Of a DNA stretch of 64,000 nt, positions 36,072-43,478 are shown piece by piece (positions within the stretch are counted from its first letter, which is position 1; each line of letters opens with the position of its first letter). A model generated the notes under the pieces. The model saw nothing but the letters and a program-made list of their open reading frames with translations. It did no database searches and was not told the DNA's origin. This DNA is from Micromonospora sp. WMMA1947 (GTDB taxonomy: Bacteria; Actinomycetota; Actinomycetes; Mycobacteriales; Micromonosporaceae), in the NCBI RefSeq assembly GCF_027497355.1, contig NZ_CP114909.1, positions 4,235,001 to 4,299,000 of the forward strand. The letters are read 5' to 3'. The position numbers and the translations under genes were made by a program.

Positions 36072-36875
36072 TCACGGATGCGAGACGCGAGCGGGGAGCC
36101 GGCCTTCACGCTCTCGTGACGAGGCGGATCGGCCCTTGCGGGCGGCGCCGACGAGCGCATGGTGCAGCCGTTCGTCGTCGTCCTGCCCGGCTTCCCACTG
36201 CACCCCGAGGACGAACGGATGCGCTGCCGCCTCCACCACCTCGGCGACACCGTCCGGCGCCTCGGCCGTCACCGTGAGGCCCGTGCCGACCCGGTCGATT
36301 CCCTGATGGTGGTGGCAGCGGGCCTCGGGAACGTCGTTGCCCAGCACGCCGTCGATCGCGCTGCCGGCATGCAGGTCCAGGCGGGTCCGGCCGAGGGTGA
36401 AGGCCTCGGTCTCGGGACTGTGCCCGTCGTGGCCGACGAGTTCCGGTAGGTGCTGGTGCAGCGTGCCTCCGTGCAGCACGTTCAGCAGCTGCATGCCGCG
36501 GCAGATGGCCAGGACGGGCAGGCCGGCGTCGAGCGCGGCCTCGATCAGGGCCAGCTCGACCCGGTCCGCCTCCGGGCTGCCGCACCGGGTCCGGGGATGA
36601 CGTTCCTGTCCGTACAGCGCCGGATCCACGTCGGGGCCGCCCGGCACCAGCAGTCCGTCGAGCTGGGGCACCGTGTGCTCGGCGCCGGGCACCAGCGGCA
36701 CCAGCAGCGGGATGCCGTCCGCCGAGGCGAGCATGTCCACGTGGGACTGGAGCGCGAGGCTGACGGTTGTCTGGAGGCCCTGCACGGTCACCGGAACCGT
36801 TCGTGCGCTGATTCCGATCACGGGACGCGCGGGGCCTTCCCGCCTCTGCGCATAATTGTTGAAGGATGAGTTCAT
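36072..36875 (-). CDS. Class I amidotransferase-like gamma-glutamyl hydrolase (peptidase C26, PuuD-like), catalytic His missing
   Basis: 267 residues, normal for PuuD, which hydrolyses gamma-glutamyl-GABA. Oxyanion loop LLVPGGPDVDP, nucleophile Cys125 in LAICRGMQLLNVLHGG and the HHHQGIDR motif are conserved. At the C-terminus the family has GVQWHPE, whose His and Glu complete the triad; here it reads GVQWEAGQDDDERL (from residue 224), as if six bases coding His-Pro had been lost. Possible role: release of glutamate from a gamma-glutamyl-hydrazide, or binding without catalysis. GAGGGTGTCC precedes this ATG; an ATG nine bases upstream is an alternative. Confidence 0.87.
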   Translation of the reverse strand: MNSSFNNYAQRREGPARPVIGISARTVPVTVQGLQTTVSLALQSHVDMLASADGIPLLVPLVPGAEHTVPQLDGLLVPGGPDVDPALYGQERHPRTRCGSPEADRVELALIEAALDAGLPVLAICRGMQLLNVLHGGTLHQHLPELVGHDGHSPETEAFTLGRTRLDLHAGSAIDGVLGNDVPEARCHHHQGIDRVGTGLTVTAEAPDGVAEVVEAAAHPFVLGVQWEAGQDDDERLHHALVGAARKGRSASSREREGRLPARVSHP

Positions 36876-37316
36876 GGACACCCTCATAACTTCCGGAAAT
36901 CGCCGTTCCAGGCGGTTCCGCCGCACGGGACGATGGTGCGGCGAATGAGGTGGGGAATCATCGGACGATGGCGGGCCGGCGACCATCGCGGCCGACCGTA
37001 CAACGGTTCCTCGGCGACTCGCAACCATCGCCGGCGGCTTCGCGGGAACGCTACGGAACGGGCCGTCGTCCGGTGGCGACCGAGCCGGACCGCCGCCGTC
37101 GCCGATCGTTCAACTGAGGCGGAGCGTGAGCGGAAACCGCTGTTCAGCGGCGTGCTCGGCTCACCGGGGCGCCGTGGCGTCCATCGGTCCTTGACCGGGA
37201 CTAAAGAGGCTTTCGTCAAACTGCGAGGCGTCCGTGCGGGTCCGGCGTAGCGGTTCGATGTCCGTCGCGACACCAGCGCGTCACGACCGGTACAGTCATC
37301 TTCCGGAAGGACGGCA
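36876..37316. other. Divergent promoter region with a StrR-type dyad
   Basis: 441 bases between the C26 hydrolase gene and a monooxygenase gene. No plausible gene; frames are short and Arg-rich. It contains one operator-like dyad. Confidence 0.55.
37108..37136. promoter_or_regulatory. StrR-type operator, site 2 (one strong half)
   Basis: GTTCAACTG-N11-GAGCGGAAA. The left half is identical to the ideal arm; the right half keeps five of nine positions. It is in the divergent gap about 180 bases before the monooxygenase start. Confidence 0.45.
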
Positions 37317-39092
37317 ATGGCAACAATCGAGGTCCCGGTTCTCATCGTCGGCGGCGGTGGATGCGGCTTGTCCGCATCTGTCTTCCTCTCCGACCACGGC
37401 GTAGGTCATCTGCTGGTGGAACGGCACTCGGAGACATCGAGAATGCCGAAGGCGCATTATCTGAACCAGCGCACCATGAGCATCTTCCGTCAGCACGGGC
37501 TCGACGGCGAGGTGGCCGAACTCGGGGCGTCGATCGAGGAGTTCGGAAAGCTCCGGTGGCTGACGTCGCTCGGCGGCGACCGGCCGCTCGACGGCCTCGT
37601 CGTCCAGGAGATGGACGCCTTCGGCGGCGGTGAGCTGCGCGAGACCTACGAGGTGGCCGGGCCGGTCATGCCGGTCAAGCTGCCCCAGGTCCGGCTGGAG
37701 CCGATCCTGCGCCGGCACGCCGAGCAACGCAATCCGGGCCGGATTCTGTTCAGTCACGAGCTGGTCGGCTTCGCCGAGGAGGGCGACCGGGTCGTGGCCG
37801 AGGTCCGCAACGTCGACACCGGTGAGGTCACCACCGTCGTGGCGCGCTACCTCGTCGCGGCCGACGGCGGCCGCACGGTGGGCGCCGCTCTCGGCGTACG
37901 GATGGAAGGTCTTCCCGGTTTTCTCCAGGTCACGACCGCGTACTTCACCGCGGACCTGTCGCCGTGGTGGCAGGAGGGCACGCTCCTCACCCACTTCCTC
38001 AACCCCTACGACCCCGATCTGTCCAGCAACCTCATCGAGATGGGACCGACCTGGGGCAAGCACTGCGAGGAGTGGGTCCTGCACTTCCCGCCGGGCGACC
38101 CGGAGCGCTTCCCGCCGGAGACGATCGTGCCCAAGATCCGCGAGGTCCTCGGACTGCCCGAGCTGGAACTCACGCTGCACCACGTGACGAACTGGGCCGT
38201 GGAGTCCCTGGTCGCCGACCGCTACCGGGTGGGCCGGGTGCTGCTCGCCGGCGATGCCGTGCACCGGCAGCCGCCCACCGTCGGCCTGGGGCTGAACACC
38301 GGGATCCAGGACGCGCACAACCTCGCGTGGAAGCTCGCCGCGGTGCTCGGCGGCCGGGCGAACGACAGGCTGCTGGACACGTACGAGGCGGAGCGGCACC
38401 CGATCGGGCGGCACAACGTCGACTGGGCGGTGTCCGCGGCCCTGCACCACCACGCGATCCTCGAGGCCATCGGCCTCGGGCAGCACACGCCGCAGCCGCG
38501 CCGCGACAGGTCGTTCGCCGCGCTCGTCGACCCGTCTCCGCTCGCCGTCGCGGCGCGCGCCCGGTCGGCGGAGATCTTCGCCACCCACCGGGGCGGGTGC
38601 CAGGCGCACGACGTGGAGATCGGCTTCGCGTACGAGGAGGGAGCGGTCATCCCCGACGGCAGCCAGCCGCCGCCGCGGGAGCCCCTGCGGGACGTGTACC
38701 ACCCGACGACGCGGCCCGGCCACGTGCTGCCGCACGCGTGGATCGAAGGTGGCGGCCGCGTCCTGTCCACCCAGGACCTCACCGGCACGTCGACCGGCTT
38801 CGTGCTCATCACCGGCCCGCAGGCGGCACCCTGGCAGGAGGCGGCCGCGGAGGTCGCCACCAAGTTCTCCGTCCCGATCGTCACCGCGTCGATCGGGGCC
38901 GGCGGGGAGTACGTGGGGACCGACGGCCGGTGGCAGGACGTCCGGGAGATCACGGACGAGGGCGCGATCCTGGTACGGCCCGACAACCACGTCGCGTGGC
39001 GCAGCACGGGCGCCGCAGCGGATCCCGTCGGGGACCTGGCCGGTGCGATCGGGCGCCTCCTCGACAGCCAGCCGGGGCCGGCGCTCAGCTGA
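37317..39092 (+). CDS. FAD-dependent aromatic hydroxylase (phenol 2-monooxygenase/TfdB type)
   Basis: 591 residues, longer than the other five monooxygenases here because of a C-terminal thioredoxin-like domain (about 430-585). FAD motifs: GGGGCGLSASVFLSDHG near the start, LVAADGGRT near residue 180, and GDAVHRQPPTVGLGLNTGIQDAHNLAWKLA near 310. GGAAGG precedes the ATG. Large flavin hydroxylases of this form act on phenols or quinones; in diazofluorene pathways several such enzymes modify rings A, B and D. Substrate not deducible. Confidence 0.88.
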   Translation: MATIEVPVLIVGGGGCGLSASVFLSDHGVGHLLVERHSETSRMPKAHYLNQRTMSIFRQHGLDGEVAELGASIEEFGKLRWLTSLGGDRPLDGLVVQEMDAFGGGELRETYEVAGPVMPVKLPQVRLEPILRRHAEQRNPGRILFSHELVGFAEEGDRVVAEVRNVDTGEVTTVVARYLVAADGGRTVGAALGVRMEGLPGFLQVTTAYFTADLSPWWQEGTLLTHFLNPYDPDLSSNLIEMGPTWGKHCEEWVLHFPPGDPERFPPETIVPKIREVLGLPELELTLHHVTNWAVESLVADRYRVGRVLLAGDAVHRQPPTVGLGLNTGIQDAHNLAWKLAAVLGGRANDRLLDTYEAERHPIGRHNVDWAVSAALHHHAILEAIGLGQHTPQPRRDRSFAALVDPSPLAVAARARSAEIFATHRGGCQAHDVEIGFAYEEGAVIPDGSQPPPREPLRDVYHPTTRPGHVLPHAWIEGGGRVLSTQDLTGTSTGFVLITGPQAAPWQEAAAEVATKFSVPIVTASIGAGGEYVGTDGRWQDVREITDEGAILVRPDNHVAWRSTGAAADPVGDLAGAIGRLLDSQPGPALS

Positions 39093-39104
39093 CCTCTCTC
39101 TCTG

Positions 39105-39133
39105 CCACGCCCGGACCATCGGTCCGGGCGTGG
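39105..39133. terminator. Hairpin terminator
   Basis: 13-bp perfect stem (CCACGCCCGGACC) with ATC loop, 12 bases after the monooxygenase stop. Confidence 0.75.
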
Positions 39134-39174
39134 GTCGTTGTGCCGGCCGACGTCAGCGAGCAGTGCGCACACAA

Positions 39175-39208
39175 CCGGGCCGGGGTGGCAACCGCCACCC
39201 CGGCCCGG
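39175..39208. terminator. Hairpin terminator for the opposite strand
   Basis: 15-bp perfect stem (CCGGGCCGGGGTGGC) with AACC loop, just beyond the end of the leftward flavoprotein gene. With the preceding hairpin it insulates two convergent units. Confidence 0.75.
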
Positions 39209-39229
39209 CCGGGGACTTCGGAGGAACGA

Positions 39230-40699
39230 TCAGGAGGAGGCCGCTGTCGCGGCGGTCCTCGGGAGCGCGGCGAGCACCTGGTCGACGGCCTTGCGTGCGT
39301 CGGCGATGCACGTGCCGACGCCGACCCCGTCGTACGCGGCGCCACACACGGCGAGCCCGCGATGAGCGGCCAGCGCGGCACGCAGCCGGGCCGTCCGGTC
39401 CAGATGACCGACTGTGTACTGCGGCAGTGCGCTGTCCCACCTGGTCACCCGCGTCGCCACCGGGGCACCCACGGCGCCCGTGGCCTCGGCCACCTCGGCG
39501 GCGGCCAGCGACGCGAGGTCGGCGTCGTCACGCTGCAGCAGCGTCTCGTCGCTGACCCGCCCGATCGAGCACCGGAGGATCTCCACCTCGCCCGCCAGAT
39601 GCGGCCACTTCACCGTCGAGAAGGTCACCTCGTTCACCGCCCGCCCGTCCACCGCCGGCACGCGGTACCCGCAGAACCCGCGTGCGGCGAGACCGCCGGG
39701 GAACGCTCCGCGCGGGTAGGCCAGCGTGACGATCCCGACGCTCGCGTACGGGATCTCCGCGAGCTCGGCGGCGGCCGGGGCGACACCGGGTACCCCGGCC
39801 AGAAGCCGGCCGGCGGGCCCGGCCGGGGCGGCGACGATCACCGCGTCCGCGGTCAGATGTTCCGTCCCGGCGGCGGAGGAGACGGTGAGCCGCCAGCCGT
39901 GTTCGCCGGGGGAGAGGGCGGTGACCTCCGCGCCGGTCCGCAAGGTCGCTGCCGTCGAGTCGGCGCGCACCGCCGCGGCCAGCACCGTGGCCAGGTTCCC
40001 GAGGCTGCCGATCAGGGTGCCGATGCCGGTCGGAGGCTCCTGCCCGTCCGGGGGCGGCGGCGGGATGAGCGAGGCCGCCGCCCTGGTCAGTGACGGGTGC
40101 TTCCGGGACGCGTTGGCCAGGGGAGCCAGCATGGCCTCGAAGGACAACTCGTCGGAGCGGCCGGCGCACACGTCGCTGAGGAAGGGATCGACGAGACGGT
40201 CCAGCACCTCGCGGCCGAGTCGCTCCGAGACGTACGCCGCGACGGAAACGTCGCCGTTCCGCTCGGTCGGGGGCAGATCGACGTCCCTGCGGGCCCGGGC
40301 CACGCCCTCCGCGGAGACGATGCCGGAGCGGGCGAGCGCGTCCATGTCCGACGGCACACCCATGAACTGGCCGGCGGGCAGCGACCGGAGTGCGCCCCTC
40401 GTCCAGATCGCCGTGGCGGTGGCGCCGGCCAGGACCAGCTGGTCGCCGAGCCCGGCTGCGGTGAGCAACCGGGTTGTCTTGGGACGCCGCGCGTACAGCC
40501 CCTCGGCCCCCTCGTCGACAGTGACACCGGCCACCTCGGACGCGGCCAGCTTCCCGCCGAGCCGCGACGACGCCTCGAGGAGGGTGATCCGTACCGATGC
40601 CTCGCGAAGGTAGAAGGCTGCGGTCAAACCCGCGACGCCGCCTCCCACGATGACCACGTGTGGCACCCCGTCTGCCCGTTCCGGTTGGTTGTCCACCAT
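39230..40699 (-). CDS. Protoporphyrinogen/coproporphyrinogen oxidase-like flavoprotein
   Basis: 489 residues of the HemY/CgoX family. Rossmann start VVIVGGGVAGLTAAFYLREA with LLEASSRLGGKL; DPFLSDVCAGRSDELSFEAMLAPL and the C-terminal FAD loop LAVCGAAYDGVGVGTCIADARKA match the family. A housekeeping copy would be expected near hem genes; here it lies inside a biosynthetic cluster, so it may oxidise a polyketide (hydroquinone, dihydro-aromatic or hydrazine) rather than a porphyrinogen, or be a spare copy for a sensitive target. Confidence 0.85.
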   Translation of the reverse strand: MVDNQPERADGVPHVVIVGGGVAGLTAAFYLREASVRITLLEASSRLGGKLAASEVAGVTVDEGAEGLYARRPKTTRLLTAAGLGDQLVLAGATATAIWTRGALRSLPAGQFMGVPSDMDALARSGIVSAEGVARARRDVDLPPTERNGDVSVAAYVSERLGREVLDRLVDPFLSDVCAGRSDELSFEAMLAPLANASRKHPSLTRAAASLIPPPPPDGQEPPTGIGTLIGSLGNLATVLAAAVRADSTAATLRTGAEVTALSPGEHGWRLTVSSAAGTEHLTADAVIVAAPAGPAGRLLAGVPGVAPAAAELAEIPYASVGIVTLAYPRGAFPGGLAARGFCGYRVPAVDGRAVNEVTFSTVKWPHLAGEVEILRCSIGRVSDETLLQRDDADLASLAAAEVAEATGAVGAPVATRVTRWDSALPQYTVGHLDRTARLRAALAAHRGLAVCGAAYDGVGVGTCIADARKAVDQVLAALPRTAATAASS

Positions 40700-40807
40700 G
40701 TCGCCTGCTCTTTCGTCGGTGCGATGTCCGTGGCAGTTTCGCCGAGGCCCGGTGAATCCCGGTCGAGCGCGGGTGGACCCGGCGGTGTGCGGTGTGAACC
40801 GCGGCCG

Positions 40808-41914
40808 TTACTGTCCGGCTTCCTGCTTCCGCTTCAGCTGCTCGGCGAACAGGCTCCACTCCTTGCTGATGCTGTCCGCGATGGGAGCGATCACGCTCAG
40901 CCAGTGCGGCGGGATCGAGCCGGCGACGTCGCGCCACCGATCCGGGGCGCCCGCGTGCCATGCCATCCAGCGGATGAACGCCCGGCCGCCCTCGGTGTAG
41001 CGGATCGACGGGTCGGTGGCCAGTTTCTCCGCCACGCCGGCCCAGGTGAGTGGGGCGTCCGAGCAGCCCTTGCGTCGTACCACCGCGCGGGGAGCCGCCG
41101 GCGAGGCGGCGGTCGCTGTCGCGGCTCTGTCGTCCGGCTCCCCGTCCGGGCGGTCCGCGGGCTGGCGGTGCCCGTTGCGCTCGGGGCTGATGCCACGGCG
41201 GAGCCGGGCGCTCACGTCGTGCACGGTGCCGAGGGAGACGTCCGCCTCCCGGGCGACCTGCCGGAGCGGGGCGTTCGGGTGTGCGCTGAGGTACTCGGCG
41301 GCGCGGCGCCGGCCCTCCGCGGCGGTGACCGGGCGCCGCCTCCCGTCTCGGCCGATCCGCTTGCTCCCGGGATCGACGGCGCCCGCCGACCGGGCGCGCA
41401 GCGAGGCGATGGTCTTCGCGCTCAGCCCGGTGATGCCGGCCAGGGCGCGATCGGACCAGTCGGGATGCTGGGCCAGGACCCGATCGGCGCCGGCCAGGCG
41501 GTCGGCCCGGGACAGGGGAAGCCCGTGGGCGATGTTGGCCTTCATCGCCAGGACGAGTGCCTCGGAGGCGGTGCAGTCCAGGAAGCGGGCCTTGATGACC
41601 TGGTCGCCGCGGAGCCGGGCGGCTTCCAGCCGGTGCAGGCCGTCGATGACGCACCAGCCGTCCTCCTGGACGAGGATCGGCGGAAGCTCCGCGGTGCCGG
41701 CCGCGTCGACGAGCAGTTGCACGTGGGCGGGGTTCGTCCCGCCCTGACGCAGACGAAGGTTGGGTGACAGCGCGTTGACGGGAACGTCCCGCGCCGGGAG
41801 CCTCTCGAAGTTCCTCAGATCGAATCCGTCCCCGTCGGTGGACCCGTCGTCGTCCGACACGGCGAGCGCGAGGCTCTCCCTAGCCAGAGCAGCCTGCCCG
41901 TTGCGGCGAGACAT
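40808..41914 (-). CDS. StrR/ParB-like pathway-specific regulator
   Basis: 368 residues. ParB-like N-terminal domain (about 35-125) with ILVQEDGWCVIDGLHRLEAARLRGDQVIKARFLD; then a helix-turn-helix (DWSDRALAGITGLSAKTIASLR) and a second one (APLRQVAREADVSLGTVHDVSARLRRG); a linker; and a C-terminal block (about 295-368) ending in a charged helix. This arrangement is that of StrR, NovG and related activators, not of chromosome-partition ParB, which sits beside parA. AGAGGGGGGTC precedes the ATG. Dyads with the StrR consensus occur in four promoter regions of the cluster. Confidence 0.87.
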   Translation of the reverse strand: MSRRNGQAALARESLALAVSDDDGSTDGDGFDLRNFERLPARDVPVNALSPNLRLRQGGTNPAHVQLLVDAAGTAELPPILVQEDGWCVIDGLHRLEAARLRGDQVIKARFLDCTASEALVLAMKANIAHGLPLSRADRLAGADRVLAQHPDWSDRALAGITGLSAKTIASLRARSAGAVDPGSKRIGRDGRRRPVTAAEGRRRAAEYLSAHPNAPLRQVAREADVSLGTVHDVSARLRRGISPERNGHRQPADRPDGEPDDRAATATAASPAAPRAVVRRKGCSDAPLTWAGVAEKLATDPSIRYTEGGRAFIRWMAWHAGAPDRWRDVAGSIPPHWLSVIAPIADSISKEWSLFAEQLKRKQEAGQ

Positions 41915-41996
41915 CCGGTGCGACCCCCCTCTGTTGCGGTTTGCGACGAGGTTGGCAGAGGGATCTTTAGCCGCAGTCGAGACGGGGTGGACAGGG

Positions 41997-43478
41997 CTAG
42001 CCGTCGGCCGGTCGTACCCCGGTGCTGGTGAGGGCGCTGCCGAACCAGTGGGTGAGGGTGTCGGTGAGGGTGTCGGTGCTGCCGGGTGAGGTCCAGGCGA
42101 CGTAGCCGTCGGGTCGGATGAGGACGGTGTCGAGTGGGGTGTCGGGTTGGTGGGTCCAGGTTCCGGTGACGGTGTCGACGCGGTCGTGCCAGTGGTGGGT
42201 GGGTGGTGTGGTGGTGTCGGTGGTGACGAGGACGGCGCGGGCGGGGTGGAGGAGGTCGGCGATGCGGGTGTGGGTGCCGTCGGGCAGGGTGAGTTGTTCA
42301 TCGGGTGGCATGCGTCGGCCGAGCAGGGGGTGGTCGCCGGGGCCGGTGTCGTAGCGGATGCCCAGCCCGCTGAGCATCCCGGCGAGATGTCCGGCCGAGT
42401 CCCGGTAGGTGGCCAGCTCGGCGAGCACACCGCGGACCGGGTCCATCTCCTCGCCGGTGAGCCGCAGCTCGATGGCGGCCCGGGCGTTGCGGGCCAGCTG
42501 CCGCCCGATCGGGAGGCGCTCGGTCTGGTAGGTGTCGAGCAGGCCGTCCGGCGCCCAGCCCCGCACCGCCGCTGCCAGCTTCCAACCGAGGTTCACCGCG
42601 TCCTGGACGCCCACGCTCAAACCCTGCGCCATTGCCGGTGGCTGCACGTGAGCGGCGTCGCCGGCCAGGAACACCCGGCCACGCCGGTACTCCGCGGCGA
42701 CGCGCGAGGCGTCGGTGAAGCAGCTGATCCAGCGACACCGTCCGTGGTGGATGGACTCACCGGTGAGCCGCTGCCACGCGTCGGCGAGTTCCCGGTAGCT
42801 CAGCGAGTCGCGGTCCTTCGGGCGCATGCCCCGCTCGTGCACGACGACGCGGGTGACACCGTTCTCCAGGTCCATCGCCATCACCATGCTGCCGCCGGGC
42901 AGGTTCTCGCCGATGCGCCGGCGGCGGGTGTCGATCCCGGTGACGTCGGCGGTGTAGAACCCGCGGGTGGGTTCCGGGCCGGTGAAGTCGATGCCGGCGA
43001 ACCGGCGGACGGCGCTGCGTCCGCCGTCGCAGCCCACCAGGTACCGAGCGGCGTCCCGGCCGCTGCCCTCCGGGCCGTCGAAGGTGACGACGACGCCGTC
43101 CGCGCTCTCCTCGAAGCCCGTGACCTCGTATCCACGGCGCACCGGCACCCCGAGTTCGGCCACCCAGCCTTCCAGCATCCGCTCGGTGCGGAACTGGGAG
43201 ATTCCCCGGAAGCCGGCGTGATCCTCCGGCAGCAGGCCGAGGTCGAGGGGCACGCCACCGAAGTGGCTGTCCGCCGGCTCCGTCGCGCCCAGCCGGCCCA
43301 GCAGCCCACGCTGGTCGAAGCACTCGGCCGTACGCCGGGTGAAGCTGGCGCCGCGCGACTCCGTCGGCCGCTCGGGCAGCTTCTCGTAGACGACGACATC
43401 GGCTCCGCCGAGGCGCAGTTCGCCGGCCATCATCAGACCGACGGGGCCGGCCCCGACCACGATCACGTCCCGGGTCAT
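41997..43478 (-). CDS. FAD-dependent monooxygenase A of tandem pair
   Basis: 493 residues, PgaE/RdmE-type aromatic hydroxylase. GAGPVGLMMAGELRLGG, LVGCDGGRSAVRRF and GDAAHVQPPAMAQGLSVGVQDAVNLGWKLA are the FAD motifs; in the last the usual GGQG is MAQG. The final about 112 residues are almost identical to those of its upstream neighbour and are encoded by a nearly identical DNA segment. Start overlaps the neighbour's stop by ATGA, so the pair is coupled. The substrate is an angular or benzofluorene polyketide by context. Confidence 0.87.
   Translation of the reverse strand: MTRDVIVVGAGPVGLMMAGELRLGGADVVVYEKLPERPTESRGASFTRRTAECFDQRGLLGRLGATEPADSHFGGVPLDLGLLPEDHAGFRGISQFRTERMLEGWVAELGVPVRRGYEVTGFEESADGVVVTFDGPEGSGRDAARYLVGCDGGRSAVRRFAGIDFTGPEPTRGFYTADVTGIDTRRRRIGENLPGGSMVMAMDLENGVTRVVVHERGMRPKDRDSLSYRELADAWQRLTGESIHHGRCRWISCFTDASRVAAEYRRGRVFLAGDAAHVQPPAMAQGLSVGVQDAVNLGWKLAAAVRGWAPDGLLDTYQTERLPIGRQLARNARAAIELRLTGEEMDPVRGVLAELATYRDSAGHLAGMLSGLGIRYDTGPGDHPLLGRRMPPDEQLTLPDGTHTRIADLLHPARAVLVTTDTTTPPTHHWHDRVDTVTGTWTHQPDTPLDTVLIRPDGYVAWTSPGSTDTLTDTLTHWFGSALTSTGVRPADG
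42035..42372. repeat. 338-bp direct repeat, copy 1
   Basis: Covers the 3' end of monooxygenase A. Identical to copy 2 except for one base (T at 42297 against G at 43769, changing Glu to Asp). Sense-strand codons here are nearly all C-ending plus CCA, CAA, CGA and TCA, unlike the rest of the gene, which mixes G- and C-ending codons. Confidence 0.95.

Noticed and set aside
40808..41914. Chromosome- or plasmid-partition ParB
   Set aside because: No parA next to it and no parS-like centromere array; gene content and dyads of StrR type favour a pathway regulator.
40808..42430. A 540-residue fusion of a Thr/Pro-rich N-terminus with the StrR-like protein
   Set aside because: The N-terminal third is read out of frame through the 3' repeat of the monooxygenase gene; the ATG at 41914 has a good ribosome site and begins the ParB-like domain. 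The same Thr/Pro text appears from repeat copy 2, confirming that it is a frame artefact.
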